NCBI GenBank assembly: GCA_001899085.1
Contig: MKVB01000001.1
Span: forward strand, 839,223 to 903,222
From: Devosia sp. 66-14
GTDB lineage: Bacteria; Pseudomonadota; Alphaproteobacteria; Rhizobiales; Devosiaceae
Length of the DNA stretch: 64,000 bases
Direction: 5' to 3'
Shown: in pieces, positions 7,579 to 16,167 of the stretch
How positions within the stretch are numbered: the stretch's first letter is position 1
Layout of the letters: every line of letters starts with the position of its first letter
Notes under the pieces: model-generated
Seen by the model: only the letters and a program-made list of their open reading frames with translations
Told to the model about the DNA's origin: nothing
Database searches by the model: none
Program-made: the position numbers and the translations under genes

Positions 7579-7785
7579 TTAGAGCGCCTTGAGGTTCGTC
7601 GCCGAAACCTTGCCGTCACGGCCCTTCTCGAGCTCGTAGCTCACCTTCTGGCCTTCGGCGAGGCCGGACAGGCCCGAACGCTCGACGGCAGAGATGTGGA
7701 CGAAAGCGTCCTTCGAACCATCGTCCGGCTGAATGAAGCCGAAGCCTTTGGTGGTGTTGAAGAACTTGACGGTGCCCTCGATCAT
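7579..7785 (-). CDS. Cold-shock protein (CspA family)
   Basis: A 68-residue single cold-shock domain. RNP1 is KGFGFI (residues 13-18) and RNP2 is DAFVHIS (26-32). It binds single-stranded RNA/DNA and acts as an RNA chaperone. AGGGGG stands upstream of the ATG at 7785. More than 200 untranslated bases separate it from the next gene upstream, which leaves room for the long 5' leader typical of csp genes. Alphaproteobacteria carry several paralogues, so I do not assign a number. Confidence 0.96.
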   Translation of the reverse strand: MIEGTVKFFNTTKGFGFIQPDDGSKDAFVHISAVERSGLSGLAEGQKVSYELEKGRDGKVSATNLKAL

Positions 7786-7996
7786 GATGGCCCCCTTTTC
7801 AATTGTCGTGCGCAGGACCTTCCCGCTTGCACGCGTTCCTCGGTCGGCGACATGCCGTCCGGGTCTAAACGTTCACAATATCAAGAGGTAGCCAATTGGA
7901 CCGCGAACGGCCCGAGCTGGTAGCACCGGATGGAAGCGAAACGTAGTCGGTAATATCTGCCACCATTGCGCCTTATTCAAGGCCGGGGCGCAACGA

Positions 7997-8332
7997 TCAC
8001 CGATATGGCGCCAGATCGACCTCGTCGACAACTCGCTCAAAACTCTCCAGTTCGCTGCGCACCCGATAGAGCAAGGGGCCGGTTTCATGCGGCAGCACCG
8101 CCACCACCTGGCAGATCGCCGCCGACCGGGCGATGTCGCGTGAACCGCGCGCCATGGTCAGGCGCTGCCCGACCTGGAAGCGGTGCACCGCGTGCGGCGT
8201 GGCAGACTGGGCCGGCTGGCGATGGAACTCGACGGGATCACGATCGGCACCCGGCGCCTGGGCGCCCCGTCTGCTTTTGGCAGCGCCAAGGCGGCGCGTC
8301 ACCGGCACGGCGATGCTCTTGAACGTACTCAC
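7997..8332 (-). CDS. Small conserved hypothetical protein
   Basis: A 111-residue protein with a basic, poorly ordered N-terminal half (residues 1-55). The C-terminal half reads FQVGQRLTMARGSRDIARSA and ends YRVRSELESFERVVDEVDL. That pattern (a beta-rich GQ.V domain ending in Y.I.....ERVV.E..L) is familiar from small uncharacterised Rhizobiales proteins. I start at GTG 8332 because AGGA stands 5 bases upstream; a longer reading to 8413 has no Shine-Dalgarno. No signal peptide or membrane helix is seen. Function unknown. Confidence 0.68.
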   Translation of the reverse strand: MSTFKSIAVPVTRRLGAAKSRRGAQAPGADRDPVEFHRQPAQSATPHAVHRFQVGQRLTMARGSRDIARSAAICQVVAVLPHETGPLLYRVRSELESFERVVDEVDLAPYR

Positions 8333-8471
8333 GGTGGTCCTGGTGTAAGAGTCCGGCGCCACGGACGCGACGCCGGTATCACTCCGGCCTGAGCCTCTTG
8401 CGAAGCCTAGCACAATCCGCCCTGCGGCAACAGGCGGTTGTCCCGCCGCGCCTCGTCGCCCTGCCCGCTCG

Positions 8472-9686
8472 GTGCGGAAAGCTCTGCCACTTTTCCATAA
8501 GGCCCTCTACCCTCGGCTGATGGACCAGTTATGCGCCGCGATCGCCGCCATCACCTTCGGCCTCTGCACCCCGCAAACGGCCACACCCAGCTTCATCGAC
8601 GTGTCGGCCGAGGCGCTGCCACCCAAGCCCGGCTCGCCTAACGCGATGGCCGCGAGCGCCGCCGATCTCGACGGGGACGGTGACCTCGATCTCGCAATCG
8701 CCATCGAGTATGGCGGCAATCTCATCCTGCTCAATGACGGCGCGGGCCGGTTCACAGCGGCGCCACTGCGCGGGCCGAGCGGCGACCACGAGGACGTCGC
8801 CATCGCCGACTATGACCGGGATGGCGATCTCGACCTGGTGTTCGTCGGCGAAGACGATCAGGTGGTGGGCTATCACCTCAATGACGGCGCTGCCGGCTTC
8901 ATCGACGTGTCGGACCGCCTGCCCAACCGCGCCACCTCCAACACCGTGGTCGCGACCGACGTCGATGGTGACGGCGATGCCGATCTGGTTGTCGCCAATG
9001 CCGGCCCGGACTTCATCTGGATCAACGACGGCGCCGGTGGTTTCACCGACGAAAGCCGGGCACGGCTGCCGCAGCACGACGATATCAGCCAGGATATCGC
9101 AGTCGGCGACATCGACGGCGATGGGGACGTCGACCTGGTTTTCGGCAATGAGGAGCAGAACCGGCTTTACCTGAACGATGGCGAGGGCTTCTTCACCGAG
9201 GCGGCGCTGCCGCTGCGCGCCACGCCCGAGGAAACCCGCGACGTGCACCTCGTCGACATCGATGCCGACGGCGACCTCGATCTCTATTTCGCCAATGTCC
9301 GCATCTTCGACGCCGACCGCGATCAGCAGGATCGGCTGCTGCTGAACGATGGCGCGGCGCGCTTCATCGACGTGACCGCAACGCATCTCGTCGGCGACGA
9401 CGAGCTCACCACTGCCGTCGCCTTCATCGACTATGATCGCGATGGCGATCTCGACCTGATCCGCGGCCGGCTGGGCGACCTGCAGGCCAAGCGCTCGGAT
9501 TTCCTGCTGCTGGCCTTTGCCAATGACGGCGCCGGCCACTTCATCGCAGCACCGGGCGTCATCCCGCTTATTGCCGGGGCCAATGCCTTCGACATCGAGG
9601 TTGCCGATTTCAACGGCGACGGGCGGCCCGACCTGTTCGTTGCCAGCCGCGGCGGTCCGGACCGACTATTGCTCGGGCTCAAATGA
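8472..9686 (+). CDS. FG-GAP / VCBS repeat protein (seven-bladed beta-propeller), probably secreted
   Basis: A 404-residue protein containing seven Ca-binding DxDxDxDxD loops: DLDGDGDLDL, DYDRDGDLDL, DVDGDGDADL, DIDGDGDVDL, DIDADGDLDL, DYDRDGDLDL and DFNGDGRPDL. They are spaced about 45-60 residues apart, each followed by a ND(G)AG hairpin. This is the integrin-alpha-like FG-GAP propeller. The GTG start at 8472 gives a basic N-terminus and a hydrophobic segment (AAIAAITFGLC) that may be a signal peptide; ATG 8520 is an alternative start. No enzymatic domain is attached. Such propellers mediate calcium-dependent surface or extracellular binding. The partner is unknown. Confidence 0.88.
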   Translation: MRKALPLFHKALYPRLMDQLCAAIAAITFGLCTPQTATPSFIDVSAEALPPKPGSPNAMAASAADLDGDGDLDLAIAIEYGGNLILLNDGAGRFTAAPLRGPSGDHEDVAIADYDRDGDLDLVFVGEDDQVVGYHLNDGAAGFIDVSDRLPNRATSNTVVATDVDGDGDADLVVANAGPDFIWINDGAGGFTDESRARLPQHDDISQDIAVGDIDGDGDVDLVFGNEEQNRLYLNDGEGFFTEAALPLRATPEETRDVHLVDIDADGDLDLYFANVRIFDADRDQQDRLLLNDGAARFIDVTATHLVGDDELTTAVAFIDYDRDGDLDLIRGRLGDLQAKRSDFLLLAFANDGAGHFIAAPGVIPLIAGANAFDIEVADFNGDGRPDLFVASRGGPDRLLLGLK

Positions 9687-9719
9687 AAATGGCCCGACGG
9701 TTTCCCGTCGGGCCATTTT
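9686..9719. terminator. Bidirectional terminator
   Basis: A perfect 15-bp stem (AAAATGGCCCGACGG with its complement) and a TTTC loop. The A-run on one side and T-run on the other allow termination on both strands. It starts within the stop codon of the FG-GAP gene and ends 20 bases before the stop of the converging lipoprotein gene. Confidence 0.9.
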
Positions 9720-9738
9720 ATTAGCCGCTGGCTGAGCG

Positions 9739-10023
9739 TCAGCCGTTCGGCGAGCACGGAGCCAGGTAGCGGCGACCATTGCGGTCTTCCCAGACGCACT
9801 TGGTCGGGTCATCGCGGTAGCGGCCGATGAGTTCGCCGGCCACGGCACCGCTGATGCCGCCGACCGTCGCGCCGACCAGCGCGCCGCCGACCGTACCCGT
9901 CGTGACGCCACCGATGACGGCGCCGGCGATGGCGCCGGTGCTGGCGGTCTTTTCGGTGGTCGAACACGCCGCGAGCGTCAGCGCCGCGGTCAACACCACG
10001 GCAATGGATAGAACTTTACGCAT
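9739..10023 (-). CDS. Glycine-zipper lipoprotein
   Basis: A 94-residue lipoprotein. The signal peptide ends in the lipobox LAAC, so Cys20 would be acylated. Residues 29-66 form a glycine-zipper stretch (GAIAGAVIGGVTTGTVGGAL and onward) with Gly/Ala every fourth residue, as in the SlyB/17-kDa antigen-like outer membrane lipoproteins. A short polar tail with two cysteines (TKCVWED, LAPCS) follows. GGAGGG lies before the ATG. A GGAAC-N16-CATT element upstream suggests general stress control. The exact role is unknown. Confidence 0.9.
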   Translation of the reverse strand: MRKVLSIAVVLTAALTLAACSTTEKTASTGAIAGAVIGGVTTGTVGGALVGATVGGISGAVAGELIGRYRDDPTKCVWEDRNGRRYLAPCSPNG

Positions 10024-10067
10024 GAATACCCTCCGGGAGGTTTGTTAAGACGCGAGCCCACGACGAC

Positions 10068-10092
10068 AATGCACGGCACCACAATAGGTTCC
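10068..10092 (-). promoter_or_regulatory. Candidate EcfG-type stress promoter
   Basis: On the minus strand, GGAAC (10092-10088), 16 bases, then CATT (10071-10068), 45 bases upstream of the lipoprotein ATG. The alphaproteobacterial general stress sigma factor EcfG recognises GGAAC-N16/17-CGTT. The -35 element is perfect and the -10 has one mismatch. Confidence 0.38.
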
Positions 10093-10153
10093 GCTCGAAC
10101 TTGAGACAAATCGTCGGCTGCGATAAGGCTCCTTCGCGACTGGGATCACCACC

Positions 10154-11575
10154 ATGACTGAGCCGACGACGGTGCCGGTAACCGGCACCGATGCTTCCAC
10201 ATTCTCCAACCGTTGGACAACAGAGCTTCGCGCCAGCTTTGCGCTGGCCTGGCCGTTGATCATCGCGCAACTGGCGCAGAACCTGCTGTTCACCACCGAT
10301 GTGGTGCTGATGGGCTGGCTCGGCCCTAAGTACCTTGCCGCCGGCACGCTGGCCGGTGCTTTCCTCGTGCCGTTCCAGTTGACCGGTATCGGTATCGTCG
10401 GCGCCGTGGCGCCGCTGGTGGCGCAGGCGCGCGGCCGTGGCGACACCAAGGCGGTACGCCGCATCGTGCGCCAGGGCTTCTGGGTCGCCATCCTGGTGGC
10501 CACGTTGCTGGTGCCGATCGTGCTCAACATCCGCCCGATCTACCTGGCGATCGGCCAGGACCCGGAGGTGACGGCACTGGCTGAAAGCTACATGTTCGCC
10601 GGCTTCTGGATGCTGTATCCGGCGCTCGGCATCATGGTGGTGCGCTCGTTCCTCTCGGCCTTTGCCGCGACGCGGATCATCCTCGTGGTCACCATCATCG
10701 GCGTGCTGGTCAACGCGATGCTCGCCTATACGCTGATCTTCGGCCATTTCGGCTTCCCGCGCCTCGAACTGCGCGGCGCGGCCATCGCCACCGGCCTCGT
10801 CAACCTGATCATGTTCCTGGCCCTGCTGGGCTACGTGGTCACCCACCGCAAGCTGAAGCGCTTCCATATCCTGGTGCGGTTCTTCAAGCCGGACTGGCCG
10901 CGCTTCCGCGAGATCCTCAAGGTCGGCTTGCCGATCGGCCTGACCGTCGCTGCCGAAGTCGGGCTGTTCTCGGTTGCCGCCATCCTGATGGGCCGGTTGG
11001 GCACCAACGAGACTGCCGCGCACGCCGTGGCGCTGCAGCTCGCCTCGACGGCCTTCATGGTGCCGCTGGGCCTCGGCATGGCGGCGACGGTTCGCGTCGG
11101 CCTCGCCTATGGCCGCGGCGATGCCGAAGGCGTTCGCCTTGCCGGCTGGACAGCGATCGTCATGGGCACCGGTTTCATGGCGCTGACCGCGGCTCTGTTC
11201 CTCGCCGTGCCGCATGCGCTGGTGACGATCTTCCTCGACAGCTCCGATCCCGCCAATGCCACGGCGCTGATGCTCGCTGCCACCTACCTGGGCATTGCCG
11301 GCATTTTCCAGCTGGTCGATGGTGCGCAGGTGGTGGCCGCCCACTCGCTGCGCGGCCTCTCCGACACCCGCACACCGATGCTGCTCGCCATTTTCGGCTA
11401 CTGGTTCGTCGGCCTGCCGACCGCCTATGTGCTTGGCTTCGTCTTCGACCTGCGCGGCGTCGGCGTGTGGCTGGGCCTTGCGACCGGCCTCGCCTTCGTG
11501 GCGGTATTGCTGGTCAGCCGGTTCGCCCTGCGCGGCCGGCTCGGCCTGATGAAGACCCTTGCCGCATCCGTTTAG
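10154..11575 (+). CDS. MATE family multidrug efflux transporter
   Basis: A 473-residue integral membrane protein with twelve predicted hydrophobic segments in two related halves. The N-lobe begins ELRASFALAWPLIIAQLAQN followed by TDVVLMGWLGP; the C-lobe repeats the pattern with ILKVGLPIGLTVAAEVGLFS. Both fit the NorM branch of MATE transporters, which export cationic drugs or metabolites in exchange for Na+ or H+. The YbaK-type gene begins 11 bases downstream and is probably co-transcribed. Substrates are not predictable. Confidence 0.95.
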   Translation: MTEPTTVPVTGTDASTFSNRWTTELRASFALAWPLIIAQLAQNLLFTTDVVLMGWLGPKYLAAGTLAGAFLVPFQLTGIGIVGAVAPLVAQARGRGDTKAVRRIVRQGFWVAILVATLLVPIVLNIRPIYLAIGQDPEVTALAESYMFAGFWMLYPALGIMVVRSFLSAFAATRIILVVTIIGVLVNAMLAYTLIFGHFGFPRLELRGAAIATGLVNLIMFLALLGYVVTHRKLKRFHILVRFFKPDWPRFREILKVGLPIGLTVAAEVGLFSVAAILMGRLGTNETAAHAVALQLASTAFMVPLGLGMAATVRVGLAYGRGDAEGVRLAGWTAIVMGTGFMALTAALFLAVPHALVTIFLDSSDPANATALMLAATYLGIAGIFQLVDGAQVVAAHSLRGLSDTRTPMLLAIFGYWFVGLPTAYVLGFVFDLRGVGVWLGLATGLAFVAVLLVSRFALRGRLGLMKTLAASV

Positions 11576-11586
11576 GACCCCCGACC

Positions 11587-12063
11587 ATGGCTCAGCTCAA
11601 ACCCGCCGAACAACGCGTCGCCGACGCCCTCGCCAGGCACGCCCTGCCGGCCCAGGTGATCGTGCTCGAACAGTTGGCGACCACTGCGCAGATGGCGGCC
11701 GACGCGCTTGGCGTCGAGGTCGGCCGGATCGTCAAGTCGCTGCTGTTCAAGGGCAAGGATAGCGGCAAGCCCTACCTGCTGCTGGTCTCGGGCAGCAATC
11801 GGGTGCATGAGAAACGCGCCGGCCAGCGCATCGGCGAAGTGCTCGAGCGGCCGGATGCGGATTTCGTCAAGCTCCACACCGGCTTTTCCATCGGCGGCGT
11901 GTCGCCCTATGGGCACCCTGCCCCGCTGACCACCTATCTCGACGAGGCGCTCCACAACTTCGGCACGGTCTGGGCGGCGGCCGGCGATCCCCGTTCGGTG
12001 TTCGAAATTACCGCCGCCGATCTCGAACGCACCACCGGCGCCACCCGGATCGACGTCACCTGA
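11587..12063 (+). CDS. YbaK/ProX-type aminoacyl-tRNA deacylase domain protein
   Basis: A 158-residue single-domain protein of the YbaK/EbsC fold. Characteristic segments are AADALGVEVGRIVKSLLFKG (residues 39-58), the region around FVKLHTGFSIGGVSPYGHP, and the C-terminal DPRSVFEITAADLERTTGA. Family members hydrolyse misacylated tRNAs in trans, often Cys-tRNA(Pro) or Ala-tRNA(Pro). I start at ATG 11587 (MAQLKPAEQRV), just after the MATE stop. It converges on miaA, 6 bases away. Confidence 0.92.
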   Translation: MAQLKPAEQRVADALARHALPAQVIVLEQLATTAQMAADALGVEVGRIVKSLLFKGKDSGKPYLLLVSGSNRVHEKRAGQRIGEVLERPDADFVKLHTGFSIGGVSPYGHPAPLTTYLDEALHNFGTVWAAAGDPRSVFEITAADLERTTGATRIDVT

Positions 12064-12069
12064 GCCGTC

Positions 12070-12951
12070 TCAGGGAACGATCCAGTTCCACTCGGCCATG
12101 CGGTTGCGGAACCAGGTGCGTTGCCGCTTGGCATATTGCCGGGTCGCAATGACGGCGCGTTCGATCGCGGCATCCTCGTCGATCTCTCCGGCCAGCAGCG
12201 CGGCGATTTCGGGCACCCCGATCGCCTTCATCGCCGGCAGGCTGGGGTCGAGTTGCAGCGCCAGCAGTGCCTGCACCTCTTCGACCGCGCCGCTCGCGAA
12301 CATGGCCTCGAACCGTCGGGCGATGCGTTGGCGCAGCACCTCGCGGTCGGGGTTGAGCACCATGCGTTCGAGCGTGAAGCCGTCGAGCAGCCCCTTCTGC
12401 GCTTCATCCTGATAGCTGGCGAGCGAGCGTCCCGTCGCGTTCAGCACCGCAAGCGCCCGGATCACCCGCTGCGGGTCTGGGGCTTTCAGGCGGCCCGCGA
12501 TGGCCGGGTCGCGCGCCGCGATGAGCCGCCCCCGCCCTTCCCGATCCAATCCCTCGACCTCGGCCGCGGCGGCGGCCTGCGCCTCCGCCGGCACCTCGGG
12601 CACATCGGCGAACCCGGTGGTCAGCACGTCGAAATAGAGCCCCGTACCGCCCACGAAGATCAGCGGCCGGTCGGCCTCCGCTTCGATCACCGCCGCCGCC
12701 GCCCGGGCCCACTCGCCGGTCGAAAAGCGGACTGATGGAGGCACCGCGCCATAGAGGCGATGCGGCACCCCGGCCATCTCGATCTCGGATGGCCGCGCGG
12801 TCAGCAGGCGCAGCACGTCATAGACCTGCAGCGCGTCGGTGTTGACGATCACCCCGCCTTGTTGCCGGGCAAGTTCGAGCGCCAGCGCCGACTTGCCGCT
12901 GGCAGTCGGACCCGCTATCAACACCGCTCGCCTTTCCGGGCGTTTGCCCAT
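12070..12951 (-). CDS. miaA: tRNA dimethylallyltransferase MiaA
   Basis: A 293-residue enzyme that transfers a dimethylallyl group to N6 of A37 in tRNAs reading UNN codons. The P-loop is GPTASGKSA (residues 14-22), followed by NTDALQVYDVL, where family members more often read DSMQVY, and GGTGLYFDVLTTG, which binds prenyl diphosphate. The C-terminal ATRQYAKRQRTWFRN is the conserved tRNA-contacting helix. The start is ATG 12951 (MGKRPERRAVLIAGP). A longer open frame upstream runs antisense through serB and is not real. The gene diverges from serB with 24 bases between starts. Confidence 0.97.
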   Translation of the reverse strand: MGKRPERRAVLIAGPTASGKSALALELARQQGGVIVNTDALQVYDVLRLLTARPSEIEMAGVPHRLYGAVPPSVRFSTGEWARAAAAVIEAEADRPLIFVGGTGLYFDVLTTGFADVPEVPAEAQAAAAAEVEGLDREGRGRLIAARDPAIAGRLKAPDPQRVIRALAVLNATGRSLASYQDEAQKGLLDGFTLERMVLNPDREVLRQRIARRFEAMFASGAVEEVQALLALQLDPSLPAMKAIGVPEIAALLAGEIDEDAAIERAVIATRQYAKRQRTWFRNRMAEWNWIVP

Positions 12952-12975
12952 CCTTTTCAGGCCCTTCTCACGCAC

Positions 12976-13848
12976 ATGACGGTACTCTGCCTCATCGCCA
13001 ACCCGGCTGATCCCGCAATTGACTCGGCGCTGGTCGCGGCGATCCAGCACGAGACCAGGGGTGAGATCAACTGGCTGCACCAGCGCGTCGCCTGCGAGAT
13101 CGAATCCCCGAGCGCTGCCGACCCGGTCGCCGCCGCCCGTGCCGTCATCGGCAACCGGCCGGTGGATGTCGCCCTGGTGCCCGCCGCCGGGCGCCGCAAA
13201 CAGGTGCTGGTCGCCGACATGGATTCGACCATGATCGAGCAGGAATGCATCGATGAACTGGCCGATGCGGTCGGCATCAAGGCCGAGGTCGCCGCCATCA
13301 CCGAGCGCGCCATGAATGGCGAACTGGATTTCGAGCAGGCGCTGCGCACCCGCGTTGCACTGATCAAGGGGCTCGAGCGCGCCGCCATCGAAGAGGTTCG
13401 GCGCGAACGCATCACCCTCGCCCCCGGGGGTCGGGCGCTGATCCACACCATGAAGGCCTACGGCGCCTATACCTCGCTGGTCTCGGGTGGCTTCACCTTC
13501 TTTGCCGACTATTTCGCCAAGCGGATCGGCTTCGACGAGGCGATCGCCAACGTGCTGGAGTTCGACGGCGACCGGCTGACCGGCACCGTGGCCAGCCCGA
13601 TCGTCGACAAGTCGACCAAGCTGCGCCGTATCGAGGCGCTGGCCGCCGAGCGCAACCTGCCCATGAGCGCCACCATGGCGGTCGGTGACGGCGCCAACGA
13701 CCTCGACATGATCAAGGCCGCCGGCTTCGGCGTGGCACTCCACGCCAAGCCGCATGTCGCGGCACAGGCCGGCATCCGCATCGACCACGGCGATCTCACC
13801 GCCCTGCTCTACCTGCAGGGCTACACCGACGAGGACATCGTCAGGTGA
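12976..13848 (+). CDS. serB: Phosphoserine phosphatase SerB
   Basis: A 290-residue HAD-superfamily phosphatase catalysing the last step of serine synthesis. Motif I is DMDSTM with nucleophile Asp81 and acid Asp83; motif II is SGGFTFF; motif IV is GDGANDLDM. The N-terminal 75 residues form the regulatory ACT-like domain. The start is ATG 12976. It overlaps the following GNAT gene by four bases (GTGA). Confidence 0.97.
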   Translation: MTVLCLIANPADPAIDSALVAAIQHETRGEINWLHQRVACEIESPSAADPVAAARAVIGNRPVDVALVPAAGRRKQVLVADMDSTMIEQECIDELADAVGIKAEVAAITERAMNGELDFEQALRTRVALIKGLERAAIEEVRRERITLAPGGRALIHTMKAYGAYTSLVSGGFTFFADYFAKRIGFDEAIANVLEFDGDRLTGTVASPIVDKSTKLRRIEALAAERNLPMSATMAVGDGANDLDMIKAAGFGVALHAKPHVAAQAGIRIDHGDLTALLYLQGYTDEDIVR

Positions 13849-14408
13849 GGCTGGAAACGGAGCGACTGATCCTCAGGTCGTGGGAGAGCCGCGACCACGC
13901 TCCGCTGGCGGCCGTTCTCGGCGATCCCGAGGTCCGCCGCTTCTATCCCTCGACCGCGACGCCGGAACAGACGCTGGCGCAGCTCGCATCCTCGATCGAC
14001 AAGCAGGCCGCAACCGGCTTCCATTTCGGCGCGGCGGAACTCAAGGCCACCGGCCAGTTCGTCGGCCTCATCGGGCTCGGCTATATCCCGGAGCAGACGC
14101 GCGCCGCCATTCGTGGCCAACCGGCCGTCGAGATCGGCTGGCAGTTCGACAAGGCGTTCTGGGGCCAGGGCCTCGCGCCGGAGGGCGCCCGCGGCTGGCT
14201 CGACTATGGTTTCGGCACGCTCGGCCTGCCCGAGATCGTGGCCTTCACCTACGCCGGCAACCTCCCCAGCCAGCGCGTCATGGCCAAGATCGGTATGACG
14301 CGCGACCCGGACGCTGATTTCGAGCATCCGGGGCTGGCCCCGGGGCATCCGCTGCGCCCGCACGTTGTCTATCGCATCGCCAACCCGGACACGTTTCTCA
14401 ACGTTTGA
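13845..14408 (+). CDS. GNAT family N-acetyltransferase (RimJ/RimL-like)
   Basis: A 187-residue protein of the Acetyltransf_3 type. It opens with LETERLILRSWESRDHAPL, has QFDKAFWGQGLAPEGARGWL as the acetyl-CoA pyrophosphate-binding segment, and ends with SQRVMAKIGM. The GTG start overlaps the serB stop (GTGA), so it is translationally coupled to serB. Related proteins acetylate ribosomal protein N-termini or small amines; the substrate here is unknown. Confidence 0.92.
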   Translation: MRLETERLILRSWESRDHAPLAAVLGDPEVRRFYPSTATPEQTLAQLASSIDKQAATGFHFGAAELKATGQFVGLIGLGYIPEQTRAAIRGQPAVEIGWQFDKAFWGQGLAPEGARGWLDYGFGTLGLPEIVAFTYAGNLPSQRVMAKIGMTRDPDADFEHPGLAPGHPLRPHVVYRIANPDTFLNV

Positions 14409-14444
14409 GGCTGCGGCCGCCTGCCCTCACCGGACGCAGAAAGC

Positions 14445-15935
14445 TCAGCTCAGGCGCACCGCGATGAACCGGCTGGTGCCGGTGGGATCGACCACCTTGA
14501 ACAGCACGGCCGGACGGCCGGCCTCCTTGGCCTGGCCCACCAGCTCCCTCAGCTCATCGACTGTGCCGATCTCCTTCTGGTTCACTTCCGTGACCAGCAG
14601 GCCGGCGATGAATCCCTTCTTGTCGGCATCGCTGCCGCTCTTGACCGCGGTGACGACGATGCCGTCCTCCTCGGGCGCGATGCCGTACTCGGCGCGGCTG
14701 GCATCATCGAGCAGCGCCACGTCGAACCCCACCATGTCGGTCAGGCCGGGGGGCGGTGCATCGGGTTCCGCCACCGTCTCCTGCGGCGCCGGCGTCGGCT
14801 CGGGAGCGGCCGGCGCGTTGTTCTTGGCGATCAGTTGCTCGCCCAGTTCCAGCCGCCCCAGCGTGATGCTGAGCGTCGTTTCCTTGCCGTTGCGCAGCAC
14901 CTTGACCGGCACGGCCTTGCCCACCTCGGTTTCGGCCACCACACGTGGCAGATCGCGCATGCGGGCGATCGGCTTGCCGTCGAACTCGAGGATGATGTCT
15001 CCCTCGATCACCTGCCCCTCGGATGGCCCGCCCTTGGTGACATCGATCACCAGCGCGCCCGCCGTGCTCTTGAGGCCGAGACTGTTGGCTATGTCCTCGC
15101 TCACCTCCTGGATGCCGACCCCCAGCCAGCCTCGACGCGTCTCGCCGAACGCCGCCAGTTGGTCGATCACCGGGCGCGCCAGGTTCACCGGCACGGCAAA
15201 GCCGATGCCCAGCGAGGAGCCGCCACGGGCGATGATCGCGGTGTTGATGCCCACCACCTTGCCGTCCATGTCGAACAGCGGGCCGCCGGAATTGCCCTGG
15301 TTGATCGCTGCATCGGTCTGGATGAACTGATCGTAGGGGCCGGACTGGATGTCGCGATTGCGCGCCGAGACGATCCCCAGCGTCACCGAACCACCAAGCC
15401 CGAACGGGTTGCCGATCGCCATCACCCAGTCGCCCACCACCGCCTTGTCGCTGTCGCCGAACTCGACGAAGGGCAGCTCGTGCCCCGCCTCGATCTTCAG
15501 CACTGCCAGGTCGGTCTTGTCGTCCTTGCCGATGATCTTGGCCGGCAGCCGGGTGCCATCGGTGAGATACACCTCGATCTGCTCGGCACCCTCGATCACA
15601 TGATTATTGGTGACCACGATGCCTTCGGCCGAAATGATGAAGCCCGAGCCGAGACTGCGCGCCTCCTGCATCTGCTCCTCGCCCAGGCCATTATTGGGGT
15701 TGTGCTCGTCGAACAGATCCTCGAGCGGCGAGCCGTCTGGCAGATCGGGGAACGGGACGCCACCACCGCCGGGCACGCGGCGCGACGTGCCGATATTGAC
15801 CACGGCGGGAGACAGTTGTTCGGCGAGGGCCGCAACCGACTCCGGTCCCTTGGCCACGGCGGGAAGAACCTGCACCGGCAAAACCAGCAGCCCGGCCAAG
15901 GCCAGGGCCCGCAACATCCGACCGGCAACACGCAT
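14445..15935 (-). CDS. Periplasmic serine protease, DegP/DegQ (HtrA) family
   Basis: A 496-residue envelope protease. A signal peptide (RMLRALALAGLLVLPVQVLPAVA) precedes the trypsin-like domain, with the triad His112 (TNNHVIEGA), Asp142 (DKTDLAVL) and Ser216 (QGNSGGPLF). Two PDZ domains follow: one with RGWLGVGIQEVSEDIANSLG, the second near the C-terminus. They bind unfolded outer-membrane or periplasmic proteins. I start at ATG 15935 because GGGAGAAG lies just upstream. It is the last gene of the block that carries hflK, hflC and DUF2065, a common alphaproteobacterial arrangement in which the protease lies beside the FtsH regulators. It could be called mucD/degQ; I leave the symbol open. Confidence 0.95.
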   Translation of the reverse strand: MRVAGRMLRALALAGLLVLPVQVLPAVAKGPESVAALAEQLSPAVVNIGTSRRVPGGGGVPFPDLPDGSPLEDLFDEHNPNNGLGEEQMQEARSLGSGFIISAEGIVVTNNHVIEGAEQIEVYLTDGTRLPAKIIGKDDKTDLAVLKIEAGHELPFVEFGDSDKAVVGDWVMAIGNPFGLGGSVTLGIVSARNRDIQSGPYDQFIQTDAAINQGNSGGPLFDMDGKVVGINTAIIARGGSSLGIGFAVPVNLARPVIDQLAAFGETRRGWLGVGIQEVSEDIANSLGLKSTAGALVIDVTKGGPSEGQVIEGDIILEFDGKPIARMRDLPRVVAETEVGKAVPVKVLRNGKETTLSITLGRLELGEQLIAKNNAPAAPEPTPAPQETVAEPDAPPPGLTDMVGFDVALLDDASRAEYGIAPEEDGIVVTAVKSGSDADKKGFIAGLLVTEVNQKEIGTVDELRELVGQAKEAGRPAVLFKVVDPTGTSRFIAVRLS

Positions 15936-15981
15936 CGACTTCTCCCGCAACGACTCAGCCCCGGGCCCGCGCCTCTCGCGG

Positions 15982-16167
15982 TCAGCCCCGGAGCAACCAC
16001 AAGAGAACAAGTCCGACCCCGGCGCAAGCCAGCGCCGCCGCACGAATGGTTGAAGCTGGCGTCGATTGGATCGACGCCAGCAACTTCTTCATCTGTTCGG
16101 GAAACGCGGCGTAAACGAGCCCTTCAAGGACCAGCACGAGGGCCAGTGCCGAGAAGAGCTCGAGCAT
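15982..16167 (-). CDS. DUF2065 small membrane protein
   Basis: A 61-residue protein with two hydrophobic helices (LFSALALVLVLEGLVYAAF at 4-22 and AALACAGVGLVLLWLL near 44-59) separated by a short polar loop, PEQMKKLLASIQS. This matches DUF2065 (YjeT), regularly found next to hflC. Its ATG directly follows the hflC stop codon. Function is unknown; context suggests an accessory role with HflKC in the inner membrane. Confidence 0.9.
   Translation of the reverse strand: MLELFSALALVLVLEGLVYAAFPEQMKKLLASIQSTPASTIRAAALACAGVGLVLLWLLRG

Noticed and set aside
10016-11344. A 442-codon minus-strand frame opposite the MATE transporter
   Set aside because: His/Glu/Gln/Arg-rich shadow; the plus strand has twelve regular membrane helices.
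12070-13788. An extended miaA reading of 572 codons
   Set aside because: The part upstream of 12951 is antisense to serB, which has intact HAD motifs; MiaA begins at MGKRPERR.
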